Assembly: GCF_963678845.1 (NCBI RefSeq)
Contig: NZ_OY787464.1
Coordinates: 186,001 to 250,000 of the forward strand
Origin: an uncultured Bacteroides sp.
GTDB taxonomy: Bacteria; Bacteroidota; Bacteroidia; Bacteroidales; Bacteroidaceae
DNA length: 64,000 nt
Direction of reading: 5' to 3'
The translations under genes and the position numbers were made by a program. Each line of letters begins with the position of its first letter. Within the stretch, counting starts at the first letter, position 1. Shown here in pieces: positions 50,982 to 60,163 of this stretch. The notes under the pieces are model-generated. The model was not told where the DNA came from and did no database searches. It worked only from the letters and a program-made list of their open reading frames with translations.

Positions 50982-51689
50982 TTACATTTTTAAATAATAT
51001 TCTTTTGTAAGAGAAGTGTATTCTTTGCTATACTGATGTCTCGATAATTCAATAACTAATTCACTAATTTCAGTACTAATTACCTTATTAAAAGATAAGG
51101 TAATTAGTACTCTTTTAGGAGCACTATCAGGCTTAGGCAGTATGTTGGTTTGTCTGATCAAATAAAGATTAAATTCACTTGCAATTTCTTTAATTTCATC
51201 TAGATTATCAGATGGGATAATCATCGAAAATTCCCCTTCCATTGATAATAATTTTGAAGCACCTCTTATTAGTTCATGGTACGAGAGCTCATTTGTGTGG
51301 CGAGCTATACTTCGCTTAGTATCTGGCGATAATAATGAATTTGAGAAATATGGAGGATTGGAAACTATTAAATCAAATTTTTTATCGCAATCATATGTTT
51401 TAAAATCGGTATGTTGAACCGAAATTTTTTCCTTCCATGGAGAGCGTTCCATGTTTTCTATTGCCTGGCTAACAGCACTTTTATCAATTTCTATTGCAAT
51501 TATGTCGGCAGTACAGCGTTGTGCAATCATTAAAGCAACCAAGCCGGTTCCTGTACCAATATCAAGAACGGAATTTGCATTGGAAGTATTTGCCCAAGCA
51601 CCTAAGAGCACACCGTCAGTTCCTACTTTCATTGCACATTTATCGTGCCATACAGTGAATTGCTTGAATTGAAAATATTGATTAGCCAT
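50982..51689 (-). CDS. trmN6: tRNA1(Val) A37 N6-methyltransferase-like
   Basis: A 235-residue SAM-dependent methylase of the YfiC/TrmN6 type. It starts YFQFKQFTVWHDKCAMKVGTD, typical of the family, with SAM motif LDIGTGTGLVALMIAQ at about residues 42-57 and catalytic motif SNPPYFSNSL at about 112. It modifies A37 of tRNA-Val in characterised relatives. It is convergent with the lipid kinase gene, with 25 bases between. Confidence 0.9.
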   Translation of the reverse strand: MANQYFQFKQFTVWHDKCAMKVGTDGVLLGAWANTSNANSVLDIGTGTGLVALMIAQRCTADIIAIEIDKSAVSQAIENMERSPWKEKISVQHTDFKTYDCDKKFDLIVSNPPYFSNSLLSPDTKRSIARHTNELSYHELIRGASKLLSMEGEFSMIIPSDNLDEIKEIASEFNLYLIRQTNILPKPDSAPKRVLITLSFNKVISTEISELVIELSRHQYSKEYTSLTKEYYLKM

Positions 51690-51792
51690 TGAAGAGAAAT
51701 ATTTTTTTTGGCAAAAATAGATATTTAAAATAGTTTTTTATCTTATTTGTGATATAATTTAGCATTTATACTGTTCTTTTCTTTCATTGTAG

Positions 51793-51824
51793 TTTCATTT
51801 TTCATAAAGAATAGATTACCTTTG
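51793..51824 (+). promoter_or_regulatory. Promoter of lon
   Basis: TTTC (51793-51796), a near match to -33, and TACCTTTG (51817-51824) with a 20-base spacer, 47 bases upstream of the lon start. No heat-shock-type operator is obvious. Confidence 0.7.
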
Positions 51825-51871
51825 CAGTCGGTTTTAACTATCGAAAGATATAACCTCGAATAACAAGTAAA

Positions 51872-54334
51872 ATGATTAAAAAAAGATATTTAAGCGAAAT
51901 GGAAGACTCAAATGATAATGGTTTCTCATTTATTGCAGATTTTGAAGGAAATGAGGAGCAGATATTTGATATTAAAGTGGATGACAGCCTTCCTGTCTTG
52001 CCTCTACGAAATATGGTGCTATTCCCAGGTGTTGTTTTACCAATATCTGTGGGGAGAAAATCATCTCTTAAACTTGTAAATGATGCATATAAAAATAATG
52101 CTTACATAGCAGTAGTTTGTCAAAAAGTAGCGGAAATAGAGAACCCTGATTTCGACGATCTTCATACGGTTGGAACAATCGCTAAGATTGTTCGTGTTCT
52201 TGAAATGCCAGATCAGTCAACAACTGTAATTCTTCAAGGTATAAAGCGTCTTGAATTGGATAATCTGACGGAGACTGTTCCCTATTTATTGGGGAAAGTT
52301 AGATTGCTCGAAGACTCTGTCCCAAACAAGGAAAATAAAGAATTTGATGCATTGGTAGATGCTTGCAAAGATTTAACAATCAGATACATTAAAGTGTCAG
52401 AGACGTTGCATCAAGATTCAGCTTTTGCTATAAAAAACATTAGCAATAAGATGTTTCTGATTAATTTTATATGCGCAAATTTACCTCTAAAGAAGGATGA
52501 AAAGATGGAATTGTTGCAATTTGCCTCTTTGCAGGAAAGAGCTTACCATCTTTTAGAAATCTTAAACAGAGAAGTACAGCTTGCAGATATTAAGGCATCT
52601 ATTCAGATGCGTGCAAGGGAAGATATTGATCAGCAACAAAGAGAATATTTTTTGCAACAACAGATCAAAACTATTCAGGATGAGCTTGGTGCTGGCCAAG
52701 ATCAAGAAGTGGAAGAGATGCGTGAAAAAGCCACTAAAATGAAGTGGGGCAAAGATATTGCTGATATTTTCGCAAAAGAATTAGCCAAATTAGAACGTAC
52801 CCATCCTCAGTCACCTGACTATAGTGTTCAATTGAACTATTTGCAAACGATGCTTAGTTTGCCTTGGAATATATATACCACAGATAACTTTAATCTGAAA
52901 AATGCAGAGAAAACGTTGAATAAAGACCATTATGGACTTGAAAAGGTAAAAGAAAGAATTCTTGAGCATTTAGCCGTATTAAAGTTGAAAGGAGATTTGA
53001 AATCTCCAATTATCTGCCTTTATGGTCCTCCGGGAGTTGGTAAAACTTCTTTGGGTAAATCAATAGCCGCAGCATTGAAGCGCAAGTATATTCGTATGTC
53101 ATTGGGTGGTATTCATGATGAAGCTGAAATTCGTGGTCATAGAAAAACTTATATAGGTGCAATGCCAGGCCGTGTAATCAAAGGTATGATAAAAGCAGGT
53201 TCATCTAACCCTGTATTTATTCTTGATGAGATTGATAAAGTTACTTCAGATCGCCAGGGGGACCCTTCTTCTGCTTTGCTTGAAGTACTTGACCCTGAAC
53301 AAAATAATGCTTTCCATGATAACTATCTGGATGTTGATTATGACTTGTCAAAGGTAATGTTTATAGCTACGGCCAATAATCTTAATACTATTCCCCAACC
53401 GCTGTTAGACCGTATGGAACTAATTGAAGTTAGTGGTTATATAACGGAAGAAAAAATTGAAATAGCTCGAAAACATCTTGTTCCTAAAGAAATGGATGCT
53501 ACGGGTATTTCCAAGAATGATATTAAGATTCCTAAGGATACACTTGAAGTTGTAGTTGAGTCATATACTCGTGAAAGCGGTGTGCGTGAACTGGAAAAAA
53601 AGATTGGGAAGATTCTTAGAAAATCGGCTCGTCAGTATGCTACAGATGGATTCTTTAAGAAAAACGAAATTAAGCCTGCTGATTTATATGATTTTCTTGG
53701 TGCTCCTGAATATTCAAAGGATAAATATCAGGGAAATGAATATGCTGGTGTAGTTACCGGACTTGCTTGGACTGCTGTTGGTGGTGAAATTCTATTTGTA
53801 GAGACTAGCTTGAGCAAAGGAAAAGGTGGTAAATTAACCTTGACTGGAAATTTGGGAGACGTAATGAAAGAATCGGCTATGTTGGCCTTGGAATACATTA
53901 AAGCTCATGTTTCGGTTCTATCTCTTGATGAAGAAATATTTGAGAACTGGAATATTCATATTCATGTGCCCGAAGGCGCTATTCCTAAAGATGGTCCTTC
54001 TGCGGGAATTACTATGGCAACATCTCTTGCTTCTGCCCTTACTCAAAGAAAAGTGAAAATGAATTTAGCTATGACAGGTGAGATTACCCTTCGTGGCAAA
54101 GTGCTTCCTGTAGGTGGTATCAAAGAAAAGATTTTAGCAGCTAAACGTGCTGGAATTAAAGAGATTATTTTAAGTGTAGATAACAAGAAAAATATAGATG
54201 AAATACAGGACGTTTATCTTAAAGGGGTGACTTTTCACTATGTGAGTGATATCAAAGAAGTTTTCGCGTTGGCGCTGACAGATGAAAAAGTGACTGATTC
54301 GATTGATTTTTCCATGAAACCGAAGAATAAATGA
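51872..54334 (+). CDS. lon: ATP-dependent protease Lon
   Basis: Cytoplasmic AAA+ serine protease that degrades damaged and regulatory proteins. The 820-residue chain has an N-terminal LON domain (LPVLPLRNMVLFPGVVLP), a coiled-coil region (EDIDQQQREYFLQQQIKTIQ), the AAA module with Walker A GPPGVGKTSLGKS at about residue 390 and Walker B PVFILDEIDK, and the protease domain with catalytic Ser in KDGPSAGITMATS and Lys in PVGGIKEKILAAKRAG. It overlaps tgt by four bases, so the two are translationally coupled. Confidence 0.97.
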   Translation: MIKKRYLSEMEDSNDNGFSFIADFEGNEEQIFDIKVDDSLPVLPLRNMVLFPGVVLPISVGRKSSLKLVNDAYKNNAYIAVVCQKVAEIENPDFDDLHTVGTIAKIVRVLEMPDQSTTVILQGIKRLELDNLTETVPYLLGKVRLLEDSVPNKENKEFDALVDACKDLTIRYIKVSETLHQDSAFAIKNISNKMFLINFICANLPLKKDEKMELLQFASLQERAYHLLEILNREVQLADIKASIQMRAREDIDQQQREYFLQQQIKTIQDELGAGQDQEVEEMREKATKMKWGKDIADIFAKELAKLERTHPQSPDYSVQLNYLQTMLSLPWNIYTTDNFNLKNAEKTLNKDHYGLEKVKERILEHLAVLKLKGDLKSPIICLYGPPGVGKTSLGKSIAAALKRKYIRMSLGGIHDEAEIRGHRKTYIGAMPGRVIKGMIKAGSSNPVFILDEIDKVTSDRQGDPSSALLEVLDPEQNNAFHDNYLDVDYDLSKVMFIATANNLNTIPQPLLDRMELIEVSGYITEEKIEIARKHLVPKEMDATGISKNDIKIPKDTLEVVVESYTRESGVRELEKKIGKILRKSARQYATDGFFKKNEIKPADLYDFLGAPEYSKDKYQGNEYAGVVTGLAWTAVGGEILFVETSLSKGKGGKLTLTGNLGDVMKESAMLALEYIKAHVSVLSLDEEIFENWNIHIHVPEGAIPKDGPSAGITMATSLASALTQRKVKMNLAMTGEITLRGKVLPVGGIKEKILAAKRAGIKEIILSVDNKKNIDEIQDVYLKGVTFHYVSDIKEVFALALTDEKVTDSIDFSMKPKNK

Positions 54335-55461
54335 CATTTGACCTACAATATACGGATTCTAAATCGAATGCTCGTGCCGGATTAATAACAACTGATCACG
54401 GTCAGATTGAGACTCCAATTTTTATGCCTGTTGGAACTGTTGGATCTGTAAAGGCCGTTCATCAAACAGAATTAAAGCAGGATATCAAAGCGCAGATAAT
54501 TCTTGGAAATACTTACCACTTGTATCTGCGTCCTGGACTGGATGTTTTAGAAAAAGCAGGTGGCTTGCATTGTTTTAATAGCTTTGATGGACCTATGCTA
54601 ACTGATAGTGGTGGCTTTCAGGTCTTTTCTTTATCAGGTATTCGCAAATTACGAGAAGAGGGAGCTGAATTTCGTTCTCACATCGACGGCAGCAAACATA
54701 TATTTACTCCAGAAAAAGTGATGGATATTGAGCGTATAATTGGTGCCGACATCATAATGGCATTTGATGAATGCCCTCCGGGAGATTCTGATTATAACTA
54801 TGCAAAAAAGTCTCTTGGACTTACACATCGTTGGTTAGATCGGTGCATAAAACGATTTAACGAGACTGATCCTAAATATGGTTATAATCAGTCGCTGTTT
54901 CCTATTGTTCAGGGATGCGTGTATCCCGACTTACGCAAGCAGTCTGCAGAATTTATTGCATCAAAAGGATGTGATGGAAATGCTATTGGTGGACTTGCTG
55001 TAGGAGAACCGGTAGATAAAATGTATGAAATGATAGAATTGGTAAATGAAATTTTACCAAAAGATAAGCCCCGTTATCTTATGGGTGTAGGTACTCCTGT
55101 GAATATATTGGAAGGTATAGAGCGCGGAGTAGATATGTTTGATTGTGTGATGCCAACTCGCAACGGCCGAAATGGTATGTTGTTTACTAAAGATGGTATC
55201 ATGAATATGCGTAATAAGAAATGGGAAACAGACTTCTCTCCTATTGAGCTAGATGGTGCTTCTTATGTGGACACATTGTACTCAAGGGCTTATCTTCGTC
55301 ATTTGTTTCATGCAAAGGAGTTATTGGCAATGCAAATTGCCTCAATTCACAATTTAGCGTTTTATTTGTGGTTGGTAGGTGAAGCCCGTAAACATATTAT
55401 AGCTGGAGATTTTTCAACTTGGAAGCCTATAATGGTTAATCGTATATCGACAAGACTATAA
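54331..55461 (+). CDS. tgt: tRNA-guanine transglycosylase (queuine tRNA-ribosyltransferase)
   Basis: Exchanges guanine 34 of GUN-anticodon tRNAs for preQ1 in queuosine synthesis. It has 376 residues. Catalytic and substrate motifs are present: MLTDSGGFQVFSL at about residues 89-101, GGLAVGEP at about 220 and PTRNGRNGMLFT at about 265. The usual CxCxxC zinc motif just before YSRAYLRHLF is absent; the residues there are DGASYVDTL. The start overlaps the end of lon by four bases. Confidence 0.94.
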   Translation: MTFDLQYTDSKSNARAGLITTDHGQIETPIFMPVGTVGSVKAVHQTELKQDIKAQIILGNTYHLYLRPGLDVLEKAGGLHCFNSFDGPMLTDSGGFQVFSLSGIRKLREEGAEFRSHIDGSKHIFTPEKVMDIERIIGADIIMAFDECPPGDSDYNYAKKSLGLTHRWLDRCIKRFNETDPKYGYNQSLFPIVQGCVYPDLRKQSAEFIASKGCDGNAIGGLAVGEPVDKMYEMIELVNEILPKDKPRYLMGVGTPVNILEGIERGVDMFDCVMPTRNGRNGMLFTKDGIMNMRNKKWETDFSPIELDGASYVDTLYSRAYLRHLFHAKELLAMQIASIHNLAFYLWLVGEARKHIIAGDFSTWKPIMVNRISTRL

Positions 55462-55473
55462 CAAAAAAACAGG

Positions 55474-56568
55474 ATGAATAAAAAGATTCTTAAACGGTTA
55501 GATTGGTACATAATAAAGAAATTTCTTGGGACTTATTTTTTTTCAATAGCCCTTATTATTTCTATAGCTGTGGTGTTCGATATCAATGAGAAAATGGATA
55601 AATTCATGGAAAATGAAGCGCCTTTAAAAGCGATTGTTTTCCAATATTACATGAATTTTATTCCTTATTTTGTCAACCTGTTTAGTCCTCTGTTTGTCTT
55701 CATTGCTGTAATCTTCTTTACATCTAAACTAGCTGAAAATTCTGAGATAATAGCTATGTTTGCCAGTGGTATAAGTTTTAAAAGGATGCTGCGTCCCTAC
55801 ATGATATCGGCTGCTATTATTTCACTTTGTACTTATGGATTAGGAGCTTATGTAATTCCTAAAGGAAATATTACTAAATTGAATTTTGAAGACAGATATA
55901 TTAAGAAGAAAAAACAAGATTTTGTTCGTAATGTTCAGTTAGAAGTAGATACTGGCGTTATAGCATATATAGAGAGATATCAGGATTATAATAAAACGGG
56001 ATATCGTTTCTCTTTGGATAAATTCAAAGATAAAAAGTTGGTGTCTCATCTTACAGCTCAATCAATTGTATATGATTCTACTTCAGTCTATAAATGGACT
56101 GTTTATGATTATATGGTAAGAGAGTTAAATGGGCTAAAGGAAAAAATGTATCGTGGAACTAAAAAGGATACAACAATAATCATGGAACCGTCGGACTTTT
56201 TGATTATGAAAAATCAACAGGAGACAATGACTAGTCCTAAGCTACGTGAATATATTGTCAAGCAAAAGCAGCGTGGATTTGCTAATATAAAAGTTTTTGA
56301 AATAGAATATGAGCGCCGTATTGCAATGTCTTTTGCATCTTTTATTTTAACTGCTATAGGTGTAGCACTTTCTTCGCGAAAGGCCAAAGGAGGCATGGGA
56401 TTACATTTAGGTTTGGGTCTGGGACTTAGTTTTTCATATATTATGTTTCAGACTGTATCATCCACATTTGCAATTAATGGAAATGTACCGCCAATAATAG
56501 CTGTTTGGGTTCCAAATTTTGTATTTGCGATTATTGCAGTTGTTCTTTATCGTTATGCTCCTAAATAA
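55474..56568 (+). CDS. LptF/LptG-like permease (YjgP/YjgQ family)
   Basis: A 364-residue inner-membrane protein of the lipopolysaccharide export permease pair, with six helices: two near the N terminus, a large periplasmic domain at about residues 100-270, and three or four helices at the end. The family start RLDWYIIKKFLGTYFFSIAL and the segment IAMFASGISFKRMLRPY at about 90 are clear. It belongs to the LptG side by position and length, but F and G are not distinguished here. It follows tgt by 12 bases. Confidence 0.88.
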   Translation: MNKKILKRLDWYIIKKFLGTYFFSIALIISIAVVFDINEKMDKFMENEAPLKAIVFQYYMNFIPYFVNLFSPLFVFIAVIFFTSKLAENSEIIAMFASGISFKRMLRPYMISAAIISLCTYGLGAYVIPKGNITKLNFEDRYIKKKKQDFVRNVQLEVDTGVIAYIERYQDYNKTGYRFSLDKFKDKKLVSHLTAQSIVYDSTSVYKWTVYDYMVRELNGLKEKMYRGTKKDTTIIMEPSDFLIMKNQQETMTSPKLREYIVKQKQRGFANIKVFEIEYERRIAMSFASFILTAIGVALSSRKAKGGMGLHLGLGLGLSFSYIMFQTVSSTFAINGNVPPIIAVWVPNFVFAIIAVVLYRYAPK

Positions 56569-56603
56569 GCATTACAATTAAGGAATAAATAACATAAAAT
56601 TGA

Positions 56604-56646
56604 AAAGTCCCGCAACTCTTGTTTATTCAAGTAATTGCGGGACTTT
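56604..56646. terminator. Bidirectional terminator
   Basis: AAAGTCCCGCAA and TTGCGGGACTTT form a perfect 12-bp stem with flanking A and T runs. It separates the permease gene from the convergent thioredoxin-fold gene. Confidence 0.9.
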
Positions 56647-56689
56647 CTTTTTGTTGTATTCTTTTCCTCTTAAATACGCACTCTCTTAA

Positions 56690-57181
56690 TTAAATAAAAG
56701 AAGAGAGTTCAGATACAGAGATGTTTTTGGCAATGATTACACCATTTTCATCTAATAAATAGTTATTGAATCCTCTGTTTAAGTTATATTCTTTAAACAA
56801 TTTTGAAGATTCCCCTTTTGTTTCTACAAAACAAGTGGGAGATACTATTCGATCTTTTCTTATTGTTTCCTTAAATACCGACTGATATTCATCAAACGAA
56901 ATGGAAACAAATTTCACTTTATTGAAAGAACTGCTTACGGCATTGCTTAAACTAACGTTTTGCATTCTGGACTGTGCATCATAACTTGCCCAAAAATTAA
57001 TTAGCACATACTGACCTTTCAGGTCTTTCAAATTAAATTGTTGATTGTTGAGAGTAGTTCTGATATTAAAGTCCGGAGCTACATCTCCAATGTTCAAACC
57101 ACCAGTGGGTTTGTCTTTTCCAACAAAAGAAGTCAAGGAAGTGATTAATAATACAACAAAAAGCCATTTTACATACTTCAT
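56690..57181 (-). CDS. Thioredoxin-fold protein lacking the CXXC motif
   Basis: A 163-residue exported protein. The N-terminal hydrophobic stretch WLFVVLLITSLTSFVG is a signal peptide without a lipobox Cys. The fold matches TlpA/AhpC-TSA type (IGDVAPDFNIRT, LKDLKGQYVLINFWAS), but where TlpA has WCGPC this protein has YDAQS, so no redox disulphide can form there. The only other Cys is in SPTCFVETKG. It may be a structural or binding member rather than a reductase. It is monocistronic and divergent from serB. Confidence 0.85.
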   Translation of the reverse strand: MKYVKWLFVVLLITSLTSFVGKDKPTGGLNIGDVAPDFNIRTTLNNQQFNLKDLKGQYVLINFWASYDAQSRMQNVSLSNAVSSSFNKVKFVSISFDEYQSVFKETIRKDRIVSPTCFVETKGESSKLFKEYNLNRGFNNYLLDENGVIIAKNISVSELSSFI

Positions 57182-57410
57182 GTAATTCGGTTTTAGTTAA
57201 TACTAACCGGGACTGCCCTTAAACAGTAGTTTCTACCCGGAAAATTATCTTGTTTTGCTACAGTTTCAAACTTAAATAAACTGATAATCAAAACATTAAA
57301 TTTCTGAAACATGTTTCAAAGGTAAGTATATTCTATTTATATTTCCAAATCATTTGACCTGCATGGCACATCTTTTCATGTTTTTTAGGATAAAACATAC
57401 AAAAATTGAC

Positions 57411-57418
57411 TACTTTTG
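57411..57418 (+). promoter_or_regulatory. Candidate -7 element of serB
   Basis: TACTTTTG, 19 bases upstream of ATG 57438. It supports that start over the longer frame from 57354. Confidence 0.6.
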
Positions 57419-57437
57419 CGTCAAAAATAATAAAATT

Positions 57438-58673
57438 ATGACTAAATCAGCAACAGAATTAATCCTAATCCGTATAACAGGTGAAGATCGTCCTGGTCTG
57501 ACAGCTTCAGTTACAGAAATTCTATCAAAATACGATGTAACAATATTAGATATCGGTCAAGCCGACATACACAATACTTTATCTTTAGGTATTCTTTTCA
57601 AAACAAAAGAACAATATTCAGGATCTATTATGAAGGAACTTTTATTTAAAGCTTCTTCTTTGGGAATAACCATCCGCTTTTACCCCATTTCAGTAGAAGA
57701 ATATGAGACCTGGGTGAGTATGCAAGGGAAAAATAGATATATACTTACTCTACTTGGGCGAAAACTTTCAGCGACTCAAATATCAGCAGTTACAAAAATT
57801 GTGGCTGATCAAGGAATGAATATTGATGCTATAAAGAGATTGACAGGCCGTATTCCTTTAGATGAACAAAAGGCTAATATTCGTTCATGTATTGAATTGT
57901 CTGTTCGTGGAAATCCAAAGAACCAAGCTGAGATGCAAGCACAGCTATTAAAACTTTCAGGAGAGCTGGATATGGATTGTTCATTTCAATTAGACAATAT
58001 GTATCGTAGGATGCGCCGTTTGATTTGTTTTGATATGGACTCTACTTTAATAGAGACAGAAGTAATTGATGAGCTTGCTGTTAAAGCGGGGGTGGGCGAT
58101 CAGGTTAAAGCTATTACAGAGAGTGCTATGCGGGGTGAAATTGATTTCACAGAAAGTTTCCGCAGAAGAGTTGCTCTACTAAAAGGTCTTGATGAATCTG
58201 TTATGAAGGAAATTGCTGAAAATCTACCAATTACTGAGGGGGTAGATCGCCTTATGTTTGTTCTTAAACGCTACGGATATAAGATTGCTATTCTTTCGGG
58301 AGGTTTTACTTATTTTGGTAATTACCTAAAACAGAAATATGGAATAGATTATGTTTATGCAAATGAGCTTGAAATCATTGATGGCAAACTTACAGGAAAT
58401 TATCTGGGAGATGTTGTTGATGGAAAAAGGAAAGCTGAACTTCTTCGATTAATAGCTCAGGTTGAGAATGTAGATATTGCCCAAACCATTGCTGTAGGTG
58501 ATGGTGCAAATGATCTTCCGATGCTTGGTATTGCCGGATTAGGAATTGCTTATCATGCAAAACCAAAAGTGAAACAAAATGCAAAGCAATCAATTAACAC
58601 TATAGGCTTGGATGGAGTACTGTATTTCTTGGGATTTAAAGATTCATATTTGGATGAACAAGGGAAATTATAG
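57438..58673 (+). CDS. serB: Phosphoserine phosphatase with ACT domains
   Basis: Releases serine from O-phosphoserine, the last step of serine synthesis; serine is also the substrate of Spt in this window. From MTKSATELILIRITGEDRPG it has 411 residues. An N-terminal ACT domain (about 1-80) and a second ACT-like region precede the HAD phosphatase domain, with DMDSTLIETEVIDELA at about 198, SGGFTYFGNYL at about 288 and GDGANDLPMLG at about 355. An upstream in-frame extension to 57354 would overlap the promoter and is rejected. Confidence 0.95.
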   Translation: MTKSATELILIRITGEDRPGLTASVTEILSKYDVTILDIGQADIHNTLSLGILFKTKEQYSGSIMKELLFKASSLGITIRFYPISVEEYETWVSMQGKNRYILTLLGRKLSATQISAVTKIVADQGMNIDAIKRLTGRIPLDEQKANIRSCIELSVRGNPKNQAEMQAQLLKLSGELDMDCSFQLDNMYRRMRRLICFDMDSTLIETEVIDELAVKAGVGDQVKAITESAMRGEIDFTESFRRRVALLKGLDESVMKEIAENLPITEGVDRLMFVLKRYGYKIAILSGGFTYFGNYLKQKYGIDYVYANELEIIDGKLTGNYLGDVVDGKRKAELLRLIAQVENVDIAQTIAVGDGANDLPMLGIAGLGIAYHAKPKVKQNAKQSINTIGLDGVLYFLGFKDSYLDEQGKL

Positions 58674-58736
58674 TGTAGGTTAAATGAGGAGAATCAAAAT
58701 TCTTAGTCTAATTTATAATTCATGTATTCTTTTTGT

Positions 58737-58744
58737 TATCTTTG
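58737..58744 (+). promoter_or_regulatory. Candidate -7 element of the DEAD-box gene
   Basis: TATCTTTG, 18 bases upstream of the ATG at 58763. Confidence 0.55.
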
Positions 58745-58762
58745 TATATAAATATTTGATGA

Positions 58763-60001
58763 ATGAAATTTTCCGAGCTTAACTTAGATGTCACTGTGCT
58801 TCAGGCACTAGATGCCATGAATTTTGATGAATGCACACCTGTGCAGGAACAAGCCATCCCCATTATACTTGAAGGTAAAGATTTAATAGCTGTAGCACAG
58901 ACTGGTACAGGTAAAACTGCTGCCTTTTTGCTTCCTATAATTAATAAACTCTCCTGCGAAAAACATCCAGAAGATGCTATTAATTGTGTCATTATGTCTC
59001 CTACAAGAGAGTTGGCTCAACAGATTGATCAACAAATGGAAGGCTTTTCATATTTTATGCCAGTTTCAAGTGTGGCTGTATATGGAGGAAGTGATGGCGT
59101 TCTTTTTGAACAACAAAAAAAAGGGCTGTCTTTAGGTGCCGATGTTGTCATTGCTACCCCGGGTCGCCTTCTAAGCCACTTAAGTTTAGGATATGTAGAT
59201 TTGTCTCGGGTTTCATATTTTGTGTTAGATGAAGCAGATCGTATGCTTGACATGGGATTCTATGATGACATAATGCAGGTAGTTAAGCTCATGCCAAAAG
59301 AGCGACAAACCATAATGTTCTCTGCAACAATGCCCGCCAATATACAAAAGTTGGCAAATAATATTTTAAATAACCCCGTAGAGATAAAGCTTGCGGTATC
59401 AAAACCTGCAGAAAAAATAATTCAGGCTGCATACATTTGTTATGAAAATCAGAAATTGAATATCATTCAATTTCTTTTTTCTCAGGAAGTGCCTGAAAAA
59501 GTTATCATATTTGCCTCTTCAAAGCTTAAAGTTAAAGAAGTTACCAAGTCTTTGATAAGATTAAAGTTAAAGGTAGGTGAAATGCATTCTGACCTTGACC
59601 AGTCTCAACGTGAATTTATTATGCGTGAGTTTAAAAATGGTCGAATCAATATTTTGGTTGCTACAGATATTGTCTCTCGTGGTATTGATATTGATGATAT
59701 CCGATTAGTTATAAATTATGATGTACCTCACGATAGTGAAGATTATGTTCACAGGATTGGGCGTACTGCACGTGCAAATAATGATGGGGTTGCTATTACT
59801 TTTGTCAATGATAGAGAACAATCTGCATTCAAGTCAATTGAAAATTTCTTAGAAAAAGAAATTTATAAGATTCCTGTTCCAGCAGAATTAGGAGAAACTC
59901 CTGAATATAATCCTCGTTCTCATAGCAGTAGCCGTGGTGGTGGTGGTAAATTCAAAGGAAAAAAGAATTTTTCAGGAAAGCGTAATGAAAATAAAGCTTA
60001 A
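58763..60001 (+). CDS. DEAD-box RNA helicase (RhlE-like)
   Basis: An ATP-dependent RNA helicase of 412 residues. Motifs in order: Q motif FDECTPVQEQAIP, Walker A AQTGTGKTAAF at about residue 45, PTRELAQQ, TPGR, DEADRMLDMGF at about 155, SATMP, TDIVSRGIDI and HRIGRTARANNDG. The C-terminal tail is a short Gly/Lys/Ser-rich basic region (SSSRGGGGKFKGKKN) that likely binds RNA. Function in ribosome assembly or RNA decay is inferred from the family. Confidence 0.93.
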   Translation: MKFSELNLDVTVLQALDAMNFDECTPVQEQAIPIILEGKDLIAVAQTGTGKTAAFLLPIINKLSCEKHPEDAINCVIMSPTRELAQQIDQQMEGFSYFMPVSSVAVYGGSDGVLFEQQKKGLSLGADVVIATPGRLLSHLSLGYVDLSRVSYFVLDEADRMLDMGFYDDIMQVVKLMPKERQTIMFSATMPANIQKLANNILNNPVEIKLAVSKPAEKIIQAAYICYENQKLNIIQFLFSQEVPEKVIIFASSKLKVKEVTKSLIRLKLKVGEMHSDLDQSQREFIMREFKNGRINILVATDIVSRGIDIDDIRLVINYDVPHDSEDYVHRIGRTARANNDGVAITFVNDREQSAFKSIENFLEKEIYKIPVPAELGETPEYNPRSHSSSRGGGGKFKGKKNFSGKRNENKA

Positions 60002-60068
60002 AATGATGGTATTGTTGACCTCAATAATCTATTAGCTAAATATATTTTAGTGTAGCTTGTTAATACAA

Positions 60069-60138
60069 ATAAAATAAGAGAGATCCTTTAATTAGTGCAT
60101 GAAAATCATCACTAATTAAAGGATCTCTCTTATTTTAT
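60069..60138. terminator. Exceptionally long bidirectional hairpin (29-bp perfect stem)
   Basis: Positions 60069-60097 and 60110-60138 are exact reverse complements with a 12-base loop. The stem has an A/T-rich outer part and a GATCC core. It lies between the DEAD-box gene and the convergent unknown gene and can terminate both, although it is much longer than usual. Confidence 0.85.
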
Positions 60139-60163
60139 CTAAAATTCACTCCAGAATAGCCTT

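Noticed and set aside
57354..57437. N-terminal extension of SerB
   Set aside because: It would start upstream of the -7 element and adds a segment unrelated to ACT-domain proteins.
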